Positions 48,413 through 62,600 of a stretch of 64,000 nt of DNA are shown in pieces (position 1 is the stretch's first letter; every line of letters begins with the position of its first letter). A program made the translations under genes and the position numbers. The stretch comes from Tyto alba (lineage: Eukaryota; Chordata; Aves; Strigiformes; Tytonidae), in the NCBI RefSeq assembly GCF_018691265.1, contig NW_024881316.1:8802819-8866818 (forward strand), in the 5' to 3' direction. Under the pieces are notes generated by a model. The model did no database searches, was not told the origin of the DNA, and was given only the letters and a program-made list of their open reading frames with translations.

Positions 48413-51400
48413 CTGTGAATCAGGATTAAATCTGGCCCTGATTGCACATGAGAAAGCAACTAGCAAAAATAAAGCACAGACACAGGGAAACTAAGAAAGC
48501 AAGAAAGCACCCAGCATTTCTAAAACAAGTTCAGCCTCATACCAATAAGAACAAAATCCTGAAAAATTATACAGATGTCCTTAAACAAGAGATAATAGAC
48601 AAAGCAAACTCTAGATACAGTGGTTTAACTATCTTAACGTTATCTGAGAGATTATCTTGCCAAATCACAGGCTGCAAGAAGAATAAAGAGAACAAAACCA
48701 AAAAAAAAAACCCTAAGGCAAGACAAACCATACTAACCAACCAACCAAAACCTTAAAACCAAAAAGATAAAAAATGAAAATAACACAAAAACAACAGTAA
48801 GGAAGTTTAGATAAATGATTATTATTAATAGCGGACTGAAATACAGAATTTACGATAGCAAGTGGAAAAGTAATGGTGTCCTAAACCTAACAATTGGCAA
48901 GTGTTAACCCATACTCTCTCCTTCACTTTGTCTAATCTTCCCATTCTATGAGGCATGCTGTTGAAAACACTGCTTCTGTTTTTAATGTATGCATAATTTA
49001 TTCTGTGTTTCTATCATATTTTTCAGACAAGCAATACCCTACACATGTACAACCTTTATAGATTGTGGCACAGGGTTTAATCCATCTACATTGCAAAATA
49101 TATTTTATGAACAGTGTTGTGGTTTCCATTTTCTTTCTTTCCTGGGGCATACTTACAAGCAGTATCACACTGAATTGATATCTAAACAAACGTTTGGATA
49201 GCTTCTATATTATTCATCATCTGCAATTCTTTAATGTTTTTAGTATGAAAGAGACCAAATTGTATTACTAGAATTGCAGCTATTTTCTTTAAGTTTTCAG
49301 TGTTCACCTTCAGTTAATAGGCCTTGTTTAATAATACTAAACTGAGCAATATGCCCAGTAACAGACTTTGCAGTGTTTGAGTTGAATTTTAACTTTATTC
49401 TCCGCTTATGAAAAAAACATAAGACTGTATAGGATTTTCAGAAAATGTTATTTGCAATTTCTCTTTTTTTCAGGTTTTTGTTACTCACTTTGAGAGCAGA
49501 AATTGTCCATTCTGCCATACTGAATGACAACTGCTGTGAACTTTTGAGAGGAAAGACATAAAAGATGAAGTAACAACTACTTCTGTAACCATTCCATTAG
49601 GCAAATGCTTAGCCAAATTCAGAAGACATAATGGTCTCAAGTACATACCCAGAATATGTATATATTATATCCCGAGAAGTCTGGACTTCAGCCTGACCTA
49701 AGTATATTTTGTTATTGGTCCTGTGATAATTTTTATAGATTAATTTTCTTTTTTTTTATGTACATGACTTTTGTGAATTCTGAATTTCTGAGTAAAATCA
49801 GAATATCTTCAGATGCTAGATACATGTACCTGAGGTTGCAACCTTATCTTTCACATCTGCTCTTTTGAATACTTCTATGTTCTTTATTCTACTATCACTG
49901 GAAAATAGTAAATTATATATTAATGAGTTTGAGCTATGCTAAGTATGCATGGTAGAGAAGAACAGAAACATTTTTTTAAATGTCAGAGCATACTCTCCAT
50001 GTTCAATATGCAGGTTTTATAACAAAGGGAATCTATTCCTACCTGTCTCACCTGTAAGACATGCTTTTGAGTTGTGATCTCATTGTGACCTTTCTGCTCT
50101 GAAGTTGTAAGTGAACTGTATTTGCACAGTCACACCAGATATGATGTCTAATAAAGTTTGTTTTAGTGAGTACAGGAAAAAAAAATCTCACAGACAGATA
50201 TTTTATATTGACAACAGTAGAGTGATTACACAGAAAGTGGCAAATCTGGCAATATACTGTGAGATGTTTCTATATTTTTACATCATAACTGTACTTATGT
50301 CTCTGCTTTTGATCCCTCAGGGTTATTTCAGGAAAGAAGGCTGTTGCTTCTCACTGGTTAATAATTGCTTTCTCTCCCTTCAGTTGGAGCAAAAGTAAAC
50401 CGCCATAAGTGAACAGATATGTTTTTATTTACAGGTATGATGTGGAGGTGAGGGTGAGGTCACAGAAATATTCAATGTAGGGAAGTTGTCCAAGAGAAAG
50501 TTCCTCTTTTAAAAAAGTGTATTCATTTACAAGTTTTGGAAGTACACAAACCCCCCAAATTTTTATGGAGTTTCTCGTATATATGCTTCACACATGCCTT
50601 ATTTTAGATAGGTTATGATCTCATCTATAGGGTACGAGGTCAGAGTTAGTTAAAGAATGACTCACCACAAAGTTTCTGCCACTGAAGAGTTTTGAGAACA
50701 TGTTAGGCTACCATTTGCTAGTTTGCCATTGTGCATGTGCATCAATATTTGTTTTTTCAGCTACATCTCTGAGGAACCAGAAGTTCTCTAAATTGGGAGA
50801 CTGTTTTGTTTGGGATTGTTTTGTGATTGTGCTTGCAAATATCCCAGTTTAACATGGTTTAGAAATGGATAATTTTCCATGCAATCATTTGACAGTTCCA
50901 GATTTCAGGCACTTGAGACAGGAACTAAGAATTAAATTTTGATTAACATGTCCATCAGTCAGAGCAAACTGCTTTTCATTCTTCAAAAGGAGACAAAAGA
51001 AGAGGGTCTCTGTAGAACACATTTCAACATTGGCAGGGCTTCTGTCTTTACAACAAACAACCTTACTACAATATTCATCATACAAATATTAGGCCTTGGC
51101 AAAGTAACCTAACTAGCCTGGGATATCAAGTAGTCATGATACGAGTCTTAAACTATCATATAATTTGCAGATTGAAAAGTCAATATTTTTAATCTTATCC
51201 TTCATATTTTTTACAGGTAATAGTTCTGTATGACTCTGTGGCTCCTTTAACACACATTTTTAATCCAGCAAGGAAAATCTTGATAGAGATCTCATTTTAC
51301 AAAGTTTCTTTATATACATTTTGTTGAGAGATTGATAGAAGACATCAGTCTCCAGAGGGTAAGAACAATCAAATATTTTTCTAGTCACTAATAAGTCTCT

Positions 51401-53162
51401 AGAGCAGGAACACGGAAAAGAAGAATGGATCAACTGCTTCCTATTGTCCCTTTATTCTGCTGAAGTTTCTAGAATAAGAAATTCCATGTTTGTGAGTGAG
51501 TTGGAGACTGTGGCCCAAGGCAAATCACTGTCTCTATCTGATCATCACCATATCCCTGATTGAGCCTTCAAATGCTGCATCTGCAGGGTATGAATAGCAC
51601 CATTGGCCTTGATGTATATCTATAAAGTTTTAACTGTGCATTTAAACTGCTAAATTATGAACTGCAGAACTTTAAGTAGTGTCATCTTAGCTCCCAATGC
51701 CAGCTTCTATGAGACTGTAAGAGACAGTATGTTTTCCAAGCAATTAAGTTTATTTATAATTGAAAAACAATTCTGAATAATTTCCTCAATGCAGTGATGT
51801 GCAATGTTTGAGATTATAAATGAGCAATTATCATATCACATCCAGTGAATTATAGATTGTAACTGGCAGAGAAATAGATTTCTAATTGGCTATTAGGTGT
51901 TTCAACAAATAACTACAAGGAGAGACAAGTGCTTACAGAAAAAAGTAAGTTTTATTCGTATAACATTGCATATTCAGGTAACATCTGAGTGCTAAGTAAC
52001 TATGTAGACAGGTATGTAGACAAGCGTGTAATCTGGTTAATTTCTATATTGGTTAAAATAAATCTGTTGGCTAAAATAACTAACTAACTAAATAAATAAA
52101 TGATGGTAATTTGTGAATGTAGTTAAAAGCATAGGAAAATCAATCAGTCATGAGCCCTTTAATAATCCAGATGTGCACAATCATGATTTGGATCAACATA
52201 TTTACCTTTTAAATACTTTGTTTGTTTGTTTTTCCCCTGGTTAGAAGCCCAGTGAAAGCAACAGATAGACACACACACTCATGCATATGTGTGTGTGTGA
52301 CAGAGGGAAAGACTTCAGGTTATTTTGTTCAAAAGTTAGTTTTCTTTGAACAAAGTGAAGAGTAATGTATACTTTTTACACCTTACTAGCACTTTATATT
52401 TGCATTATATATAACAACAACTAAATACCGTGACCCTCACTGCAAAAAAAATTCCATTTAGATTTCATTGAAAAGCTCATGCCACTTTCACTGACCCATT
52501 CAGAAAGCCCTGAAAAATGGTACAATAATTTGATGTGGCTAGACACAAGGGTGATAGATCTTTAGGTATACATATATATATATGTATATACAGCTCCTCC
52601 TGTGAAATCTTCCTTGGCTATGAAGTTAACGAATTTGAATTTACTACAGAAAGCAGATCTACATTAGATGGAAGTCTCCCTACTCCTGACTCCTGAACAG
52701 TCCTTCCTCAGGAGGTATTGCAGCACTCATGGACCATCTATTAAATAGACGATACAGTGAAACATTAGGCAAAACACAAGACACATAGCTACTGAGAAAT
52801 TCTCATTGGGATTTACAGGCCACTTCTTTAGATTGCATTTATATATAAATGCCAGGAATACACTGTCACAAAAAAAAAAAAAAAAAAGAGATATTTCAGG
52901 AGAAAAGTGTCCTTAGTATTTATTGAACTGCAATCAGCTCTTCCAAGATGCTAAGAAATCTCACCTGGATGTAAGAGATTACTTCAGAGAATTTTCATGA
53001 CATTAGCCAGAAACCCCCAGTAGACAGGGGAAGCAGTTGAAAACATTGGAATAGATTATTTGACTCACCAGAAGGAACCCACCTGCTGTACATTACATAG
53101 ACTCAGTCTCTTAAATCCCATTTGGCTCCTTACTGGGTGAAGTAAATACCATTGAAATGAAG
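48413..53162. other. AT-rich non-coding DNA, no gene seen
   Basis: An A-rich tract lies at about 48696-48712. TAAC/TAAA units lie at 52074-52104. A (CA)/(TG) inverted pair lies at 52269-52298, a TA palindrome at 52567-52588 and an A-run at about 52869-52887. No gene was recognised. Confidence 0.6.
52567..52588. repeat. Perfect 22-bp TA-rich palindrome
   Basis: TATACATATA and its mirror form a perfect palindrome centred on a TA run. It can form a cruciform or hairpin in principle. No function can be assigned. Confidence 0.8.
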
Positions 53163-53260
53163 AAAACAAACAAACAAACAAAAAACACAAACAAACAAAC
53201 AAACAAACAAAAAAAAAAAAAACAAACCAAACCAAAACAAAACCAAAAACAAAACCAAAA
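53163..53260. repeat. (AAAC)n / A-rich simple repeat
   Basis: AAAC units, a run of about 14 A, then AAACC and AAAAC variants. The minus-strand Phe/Val/Cys-rich frame here is an artefact. Confidence 0.95.
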
Positions 53261-54793
53261 TGCACTGTTTTCTTTTTATTCCTTAAAAACATTTGGCAAG
53301 CTTTTTTTTTTTTGACCCCTCTTCAGTGAATAATTTATTAATTTATCCCTTTAGGACCAGATTATAATGGTCTCCATATGCAGTTGCAGTTTTAGGTAAT
53401 TTGAGAGGCTAATGCAGTATACATACAATTGTTGTTAGCAAGATTTCACAACAGAAGTGCATTGCATTCATGCTATGTAATCTACCTACTTAATCTTTAC
53501 ATAGTTATTAGTTCCAATCTTTGCAGTTTCTGAAAGTCACTTAGATAAGAGCTAGCCTCTTCCCTTTGCAGCATCATTACAGCAGCCATAAACAAAGGAG
53601 GATGAGATGAAATTTTAAACTGAGTTTAAATGCAAAGGATTAACAGAAAACTGTTTCTATGTGGCAGCCTTCATCTACATTCTGGCTTTCTACAGGAAGG
53701 ATCTGTAGATCATTCAGACATTTAGCCTGGTTGTTTCAGTAACCTTGGGTTAAAATGCACTTTGAATTAGATTATTGTAGAATTTTGTCACAGTTACTTC
53801 ATTGATAAATATAATATTTATACTCGATGAGCATTATCTTGTAAGTATTTTGTCCTGACTTGGTCTATTTAAGTAAGTAGTCTTAAAGACTTGATTATAC
53901 TAAAACATATTTTCTAGAAATAACATGCCTACATAAGAAATCCTTAAGTAAATTTTCAGTTGTCCTCCTGTTTACTTCAGTAGCAAGTGCATTCTTATCT
54001 TTCAGTAGAAGATAGTGATTTTTTTCAGGACAAAGATATTTCAAATGTTTACAAATAGATACCCTCAAAAAAAATCTTGTCACCCCTATGTGAGCTTGTA
54101 AGACTTCAAAGCAGAAAACTTTCTTCCCACAATCACCTCCCCTATCTGGTGGGAAAGACTTATTCAGATGTCAATAAATATCCTCATAATGAAACCAATG
54201 TCCTTTTTAATGGAAAGAAGATTGATTCAAACAGTGAAGTTCCTTAAGCTTGTTCATTGACTGAAGATTATACTATATAGATTGAGTATCTCACTTGACC
54301 TTAGTTAAGCAGCAGAGCACAGAGATGGAGATGGTTTTCAGCACCAAGCCTAGGTCAGAAAACCTAAAACCAATTTTACATTCTCAGTCTATGCATCATC
54401 CAAGTTACATGCTGAGGTGACACATAAAGTGACCTCAGCTGCTCCTCCTCTTCTACCTACATCCTAATTTCCATGAAAAATAAATTAAGATGAATATTCC
54501 TAACAGAAGCCAGTGCATGCTCTAGAGCTACCTACTCTGGGCAACCTGGGGACCAGGTCAGTATGAATGCCCCAGTATGTTGTAGATAAATGTGTGAATA
54601 TATTGCTGCATAGAAGATCGTGTCTCTTCATATTTGGAAGACACCATTTTACATTCAGATATAATAGTGTAAAGTAATGAAGTCCCAAGTGGTAAATGTC
54701 AATCAATACCTATTCCAAGGTTAAAGTACAACCAGCAGTTCTGTGATAGGAATTCAAAGCATAGAATCAATTCACTTCCATTTTGTTTACTGC
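53261..54793. other. Non-coding DNA, no gene seen
   Basis: The part at about 53540-53640 is relatively complex and balanced in composition. No gene or repeat was recognised. Confidence 0.55.
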
Positions 54794-54837
54794 TTTTTTT
54801 TTTTTTTTTTTTTTTTTTTTTCTCGGCTTTTTTTTTT
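54794..54837. repeat. Poly-T tract
   Basis: About 28 T are broken by CTCGGC and followed by 10 more T. Confidence 0.95.
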
Positions 54838-56364
54838 AGTTTCTTCTAAAGGATGTTTATGAGTCACAATGAAACTTGTCAACATACTGTACGGTATAAA
54901 ACCTTATTCAGTAGTCCCCATGTATGTATTTGTGTGTGCATATATATATCCATGTACAAATACGAAGTATGTGATGTAGGCTCTGATGATTTTAAGTTTT
55001 TATTTCATCACTGGCTGATTTATTGTAAACAATTATTGAAATATTAGTACTAATTACAAAACGTGCAGCACTTCATACTTTAGCTGCTTCTTCTGCATTG
55101 TTTTTCATAGTTTATCTGTAGTATAATTGCATGTGGAGATTGCTGACGAAAAAATCAGATTAGGTCATTCAATCCAGTTGCTACCTCTATCACTCTAACA
55201 AAATTAATATATATATACATACATATATAGAAATACAGCATTGTCTTTTTCATTATACTGTAAGACAGGTCCTTACAAGGATGCATATATATACATACTT
55301 AAAGATAACTCATGGATCATTGTTGAGATTTTGACTAATTTAATATTAAATATGTGAATTTCTTTCAGAACACTATTTTGAAATAAGTAAGTTCTGAGAC
55401 CTCAAATGAAATGCGTTCATATTCATGTCAAATAACAGTTTGCCAAATGCTGCATAAAGTATAGAACAAATTTGAATTCTGTTGCCAGAAAAATGCAGCT
55501 CTGCTTCAGTAGTGAGAAAATACATCTGTAACTGCCTTTGCTCAGCAGAATCCCACTCTTTCAGAGGGGATAAGTGGTGTCAAATTCTAACCCAGACTCA
55601 CTAGTATAGTTTAATCATTTCAGAATATACTTAAAGTCAGTACTAAGTAAGCAATCTCCCTTAATGTTATGTTGTGTGTTTATTGCAAGGCCAGGTATAC
55701 CATTGTAATGTCCCAGGACACTATAGGGCACAGGGTCCAGAGAGATGCTATTAGAATCACACTGGCATTGCCATAGCAAATCCCAAGAAATTATCTCTCT
55801 GGATAATAATCAATGGCAGAATTAAACTATCAGGTTATACTCATATATCTCCATTTATTTACTTTGCCAAGTGGAGCCACAGCTAAGGAATAGGTCTTTT
55901 TTTTTAATGTATTTTCAAGGACACACCATGTACTTCTTTCCTTTGAAACAGCTATAAATTTGCTGAATGCACCCATATGAGCTAACAGTAGATAACAAAT
56001 GGAGTCTCTGAGGTAATCTAAGATTGTGCACTCAGTCTCTAATTCTGTATCTTGACTTTTAAAATTACTTTACTTTCTGTGGTGGTGATGAGACTATGAG
56101 AAAAGATCTGGGCAGACCACAAAAAACACACACACACACACACATACAGACACACAGAGCAATAATCTCTCTCTTCTCTGTATTCTGGGTGTAAGCATAT
56201 GAACATACATAGAGAACTTGCAATTAAAAATCTAATTAGAAGAATGTTTGTCTACTTTCTTCACAATTAGGCAAATTACTGCTCAGCAGAAATCTAAGAA
56301 ATTTAAGGCTCACTGAGAACAAGAGGAAACCCTTTTACCTCTGATGAAATCAGAGACCATTTAG
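54838..56364. other. AT-rich non-coding DNA, no gene seen
   Basis: TA/CA runs occur at about 55207-55229, and a CA run with one interruption at 56126-56157. No gene was recognised. Confidence 0.6.
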
Positions 56365-56459
56365 AAAAAAAAAAAAAAAAAAAAAAAAAAAACAAAACAA
56401 AACAGAAAACAAAACAAAACAAAACAAAAACAAAAAAAAATAAAATAAAAACCAAACAC
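56365..56459. repeat. Poly-A / (AAAAC)n simple repeat
   Basis: About 27 A are followed by AAAAC units and then AAAAT units. Confidence 0.95.
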
Positions 56460-59159
56460 AATCATTTGATTTTCTTTCCAGGCAGCTGAAGGTGTTATAT
56501 CACTGTAACACCAAGGTGAGGGATCATGGAGAATCACATTTTCATTTAAACATTACTTTTCACTTTTCACCTGAGATAGACAGTCCAAGGTCTTCAGTAT
56601 CAGTTCTTGCACATTGCTTTGGGGCCAATGAGTGTTATTCTCCCTCTTCTAAGCAAGTGCAAATGGAGACATCGAGAATTTAATTGACTCAAGACTATGA
56701 ATCCAGTTAGTCTCAGAATAGTGAACACCTTCCAAGAGTTCTGGTTTCTGGATACCTGTTCTCTGGATCTCAAGCATAAAGTATCATAATGTGTATTTAG
56801 ATGTCAATGCTTTTGAGGTTTCTAAGTATGGGTTATACTTTGTTACTGTAGTTAGCTTGTGAATTTGGAACTTTTATTTAAGTGTCTTTTTATTTGAGTA
56901 ACAATACAGGGAATGCTACAGTAATCCCTGATATTTGTCTCCATTTCTGAAAATATGATATCTGAAACTCTAAATGATTATACAAATGAATTAACAAATG
57001 GTTTTAAAATTTGGATTTGTCACTCCTGGAAACGTTTTTCACATACATGCTTGTTTTCAGGATCAAAACCTTAAAGCTTAGTAAAAGAGGGAACCCATTT
57101 GATCTTGCAGTGAACTGTCAGTTGGTTCAACCCTTGTTCAGAGGGAGTGTCCAGTAGGGTGCAGGCCCATGCCATATCAGGAGGCATCTCCAAATAGCTA
57201 AATTTATTTTTGCGTACTTAGAAGGCTGTAACAACTGTCACTGCTAGTGAATGAACTATTCTGGAGAATTAATACTTTGAAATATGCTGAATAATGACCC
57301 TATTTTAATTTGTACATTGTTTGTTGGCAGCAATTTGTGACAGTATTAACTTCTAACATCATTACTGACTCTCTCAAACTGACAATGACTGATACGTTGC
57401 AGCAGGATGATAGGCAATTATTATAGTGTCCACACCAATAAGTTCTGTGCTCAGTAAAGCTAACAGTGCAATGTTTCTGGAGCTTCTGGAGCTAGAGGGG
57501 ATCTCTATGTAAATGTGCTTTTGGAGCTAATTAATTAGAGCTAAATTAGGACCACTTTACGTCTCATCTCCCATCCCCAAAACATAGAAGTCTGGCTATA
57601 AAATTGTTAATATTTCTCTGTTAAACTTGGTGTTCCTCAGCCACATACATGTAGAAGAGTCATAGAAGAAGCCTATTTGAAAGCACCACTCAGACAGATA
57701 TGCCCTCCACTGCATCTGCCCAGCTCTGACTGACCTGTTCAGATCTCAAGAAAAACAGATATTGGAGAGAAAAACACTTCTTTAAAATCCTATCATTTTT
57801 AATATAACAGAAAAGAGGTGGAGAAGATAGAAATAGGAAGTTATATGTAGTGGCACTGAAGACAAATTGTATAATCAGAATTCCTTATATGCCACTGCCA
57901 TATCCATTTATCACTAAAAGACAGATTTTAAAACAGAAATGGGAGTAAACTCTTTCACTTCTTGTATAGAAAAAGGAGTTGAGGACCACAAAAATATATT
58001 ATTCTTTGTTAAAGACTATAGATCTGTTGGCCCTTTGTTTGTTAATTTGTCTATAAGATATAGATAAAATAGATTGAATCTTACTTTGTACAGAGCTTGC
58101 ATAGTTTATCCCTTCAGATCATGACTTGTTACAATATTCAGATAGCAGAAATGCATACTCCTTTTTCTAAATTGCTTGTTTAGAGGAAGTGATTTTTTTT
58201 TCCCTAAAATAAACAGTCCACAGTGTGAGGAAATAACAACCCTGGCAATGGAAAACTGCAAAAGACTCTTACAGCTGGATATATTTCTTCACAAATAAAG
58301 AGTTACATTTATACATGAGTGGCAAACATTGCTGAAGAACACCTGATGGTCAGCACCAATAGACAGCTCTTTAATTTTGTGTCCATCATGGTATAAATTA
58401 AGTGCTTTTGGGAGTGATATGATAATACTGAAAATTTTTTATTGACTTATGCTATAGTACTTGATTATCACAAAGAATTCCAGTTATCAGGATGATTTCA
58501 TGGAGACACAGTTTAGAAAGTATATTGAAGAAGTATTTATTTCTGTGGCAACACAAACACTGTGCTGCAGCAAAGAAATAGCTGTTCAGTGTAGTTAATT
58601 TCACAGAAAACATCATCTTGACTATAGAATGAACTCCTGTCTGGTAAAGTGAATTTATTGCTATTGCCTATTTATTATTTATGATGTGCTAAAGACCTAG
58701 AAATCCCATTCAGGATCAGTCCTCAGTTAGGCATGGGTTGTATAGACAGCTAAGAACATGACAATTCCTGCTTGTATAAGCTTTAAAAGTAATTATTTGC
58801 AAATTCTGATCCCCTTGACAGGAACAAGTCTGTTAATTTCTCAGGAAGAAGTATGAATGTAGAGATTACTTTGCTGAAATCCTGAACATGAGTTAATTGA
58901 TGTACCAAATACGTTAATATTATACTATAAGGATTACAAATAGATGAACAAAATATATAGTAATCTGGATCATTAATACTTAACCCTGTAACTAAGAAGG
59001 GAAAATAGACAGAAATTTGCAGATGAAGCTCAAAACCATGAAAATGTGTTTGTGTGCCCAACTGCAAGACACCACTTAAATGATCTCTTACACATGTGAT
59101 GTTGAAATTTAGACCAGAGATTTTAATTCTGGCTACGTGACTTTGTAAAGAAAGCTCTA
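56460..59159. other. AT-rich non-coding DNA, no gene seen
   Basis: A minus-strand frame of 134 codons runs from 59187 to 58783. It begins inside the neighbouring CR1 and continues into AT-rich DNA, has no recognisable motif and is probably chance. The segment at about 57300-57560 resembles a conserved non-coding element in texture. Confidence 0.55.
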
Positions 59160-59657
59160 CCACTCTACTCTGCTTGTCAGACCACACCTGGAATACTGTG
59201 TTCAGTTTTGGTCCCCACTACACAAAAAAGGTGTGGATGGGCTGGAGAGGGTCCAGAGAAGAGCCACAAAGATGATCAAAGGACAGGATAGACTGCCATG
59301 TGAGGAAAGGCTGAGAGAATTGGGTTTGTTCAGCCTTGAGAAGAGAAGGCTTAGGGAACACCTTACCATCATGTTCTAATATTTAAAGGATGGCTACAAA
59401 GAAGATTAAAACTCCCTTTTTACAAGGAGTCACATGGAACATACTCCTGGGCATTCCAAATGGACACAAGAGAAAAAGCCTTCATAATGAGAACAATCAG
59501 CCACTGGAATAATCTCCCCAGGGCAGTGGTGGATTCCCTAACATTGGACACTTTTAACATTCAGCTGGACAGGGTGCTGGGCCATCTTGTCTAGACCGGG
59601 CTTTTGCTAGGAAGGTTGAAGGAGATGATCCTTCCAATCTGGTATTCTATGATCCTC
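59160..59657 (+). mobile_element. CR1 LINE fragment, truncated at 5' end
   Basis: CR1 blocks in order on the plus strand are CACACCTGGAATACTGTGTT, GTTTTGGTCCCCACTACACA, GAGAGGGTCCAGAGAAGAGC, GAGGAAAGGCTGAGAGAATT, TGTTCAGCCTTGAGAAGAGA, CACTGGAATAATCTCCCCAG, and the 3' end GAGATGATCCTTCCAATCTG followed by TATTCTATGATCC. About 500 bp from the 3' end of the element remain, with mutations such as a divergent stretch at about 59370-59470. The tail is the octamer-type CR1 ending and has hardly expanded, unlike the copy at 48.3 kb. It belongs to a different CR1 subfamily from that copy. Confidence 0.94.
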
Positions 59658-62600
59658 TTGTATTACTTTTAGTGAAGGCACAGTTTTAACTTTTTTTGGT
59701 TTAATATAAAATCCAGTCAAATTATTGGAAACTGTTCTAGTGACTTCACTGAGGTATGAATTATGCCCAACATGGTTACACCCTAGCTCATGTGGCCTGT
59801 TCCACTATTCAGCTCTGGAAGAATATTGATTTATATTTTTCTGATGAAGGCAGGATTAACTAGGCACTTGTTGAGGAAAGGAATAGATTGTGCCTATGAA
59901 ATGGAGAAAAGGCATTTCATCCTTTTTAATTGGTTTTTATTTGCATTTGAGCACATTACTTTAAGGCAATTTTGGAAGTTCCTCTTAATGCTGTCCTTGA
60001 AATCTCATTTCCAGTGTTTGGACACTATCAAATAGCTCAGCCTGCAGGACTGCAATTATCAACTACAAAACACACATTGTATCTTTACTCTCTCATTGGT
60101 GTTTTTAGTTAGTATAAAGCAGTCCACAACTTAAGAATAAGCATATTTTTATGACACATAAACATTTCCTTACCTATATGATATAACTGTAGTTTTATAA
60201 CTAACTTCTTAATTGTTTGCTTATTGACAAAACAAAACAAATAAAACCCCTATTCTTTTTAAACACTAAACTTTTACTCAAATCTTCCAAATACCTTTTT
60301 CCTTGTATATTCTCTTCACTGAGCAAAAGGGATGTATTGGCATATTATCACAGTCTACACTATGTATGCTTGTAGACATCTGTCAACCCATAAAATAATA
60401 GTAAGAAGTAATTTCCACTAAGTCACCACAGGATCTCAAAATGCCATTCAAAAGGTCTATATTTCCTGGTGTATACACTTTTATCCAAGGGATTATCATG
60501 GTAAACCCATGAATCTTCAGAACTTTTGACTCTTATACATATGGGCACTTCTACACATCAGAGCATATATTGTAGAGTCAGTTGTTGTATTCTTAGGTGT
60601 TCGTAAGATTAAGTTTTGGGTAAAATGACAGCTTTAGTTATTTCCAGACACTTTTATACTTTCAACCATCTCCATACTCCTAGAGATAGTATTTTTAAAA
60701 TATATCTACAGCTAACAAAGTTATTTGGAATTATCACAAAAAAAAAAGTTAGAACACTGCTTTCAGCACTCTAAACTCAGGAGCTTCATGATCAAGTTAT
60801 TTCCACTTTCTGCTTTATTTAGTTGGTTGGTTGTTTTTTTGTGGTTGTTTTTTTCTTTTCTTTTTAACTGAAAGTGAACCCAATTTATATTTTCAATTTT
60901 CCTATTTTGGACAGTCAAAGATTCCGAATAATGACATTGTCAGGAGTAGTTCTTTATTTAATTTTCTGGTACTCAAATTCTCATCTAAGTATTGCTACTT
61001 TTTGTACATTCCTAGTTTTTTAAATTAAATACTAGAATAGGATTATCTATATTTTCTACCGAGTGGGTTTTTTAAAGCCCCAATTTCTTAGAATTTATAA
61101 AGAAATATGTATGGCTAAATTTTGGAAAATGACATGTTACTCATTATATATTTTCCATTTAAAAGTGTCTCCTAAGGGCAAAAGTCATTAGTACTAACCT
61201 TTTAATGAGGACAGTCTCTTAATTGTGTATTTTCCTGAAGAATAGTTTGGATTTTGCCCTCAACACCTAGGTGATTAAGCTTTTTTAATATTCACTGTAT
61301 GTGAAATGTAAGACAGTTCTGGTTGCATTTTTTTTTCTGATGTTTCTTCACTCACTTTTAGTGTTGTTTCAGTATGTTTTATACTTTCTATAGCACTTTC
61401 TTGCATAGAAGTGATGATAGGTATGACTGTGAAATGGATAATGAAGCTGTAATACCTGACAGAATGTGATTTATGCTGCTCTAACTCATATTTTGTGTGT
61501 TGTTAATGTGTTCGTATGCCATCAGACTGCTAAGGCTGAATTATGGAAATGTAGATCACACGTGTTATCAGGATTAGAAATGTCTTTGCATAACAATAGT
61601 CCAAATAAAAAAAATAAAAAAAAAAAGAAAATGTTTCTAGAGAAATAATTATTATAAATAATTATCATGACTAGTCTATTTTTCCCATCACTGGAAAAAA
61701 CCCATGGCCTGATGACATACTACCAAAATCAAAGAACACCTTATCATCAGTATCAATGGACATAAATTTGAACATATCTCACTGCCGGGGTTTTCATGAA
61801 AAAGGACTACAGAATTTAGTCTTAATTCACTAAAAATAATATGAAATGATAATAAATATATTTAAAACCTATAGAAGTCTATTTCCTAATACAAGCTACT
61901 TTAATGAGCTGTTCAAGACTTACTTCAAGATTTAGCAGAAATGTCAGCATTGAATACATAATGTCTCTTTGCTCCCTTCTGCCTAGCAGCACAGTTCAAC
62001 AGTGCTTCAGAGGCATCTTATCTTCTGAAGTTTTAATACTTCTAATTTACTTTCTGAAGAGAAGGTAAAACTTTAAAGTAGACCAACTGCCCCTGACAAA
62101 TTTGTTGCCAGTAGTGAGCTAAATGGGAGAGGAATCCACAGAATTCATCTTTCACACAGGTTGTATATGAACCATGGATGACTGTGGGTAGTTGAGTTTC
62201 AAAAGTGGACAGTCCTCTTTCAGCCTTGTCTGGATGTTGCATGTTGTAGCAGTTTAAAACCAGTAGGGGTGTTTTCAAGTCAAGCTTCTTTATATAAAAA
62301 AAAATAAATACGGATAACAAACTTGACGCTTGATTTAACTTTTTAAGCACAAATTCTACTTGAAAGACCTGCATTCTTTGCACTAAAACACAAATACATC
62401 TTGTAGTTTTAGGGACCTTCCCCTATTTTCTTTCAACCATTAGTTTAATATAAAAACAGTTCCTCATATCAGAATTTTCTGGTCACATATAAAATTCTGT
62501 AACCACGGAAACAATCAAGCATGTTAGATGATTTTATCCTGAAGTTCAAAAATCAAAGTATCTTTTAAAAAATTGAAAACAAGGAAGGAACTTGTAAGAC

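Noticed and set aside
51500..51600. Possible MIR/L2-like match (GGCAAATCACTGTCTC) and a similar one near 41115-41150
   Set aside because: Short, low-complexity resemblance to the generic SINE phrase about keeping within chance. No collinear second block was found.
58783..59187. 134-codon minus-strand frame
   Set aside because: It begins in antisense CR1 and runs into AT-rich DNA. No motif, no splice context and no biased codon use was seen.
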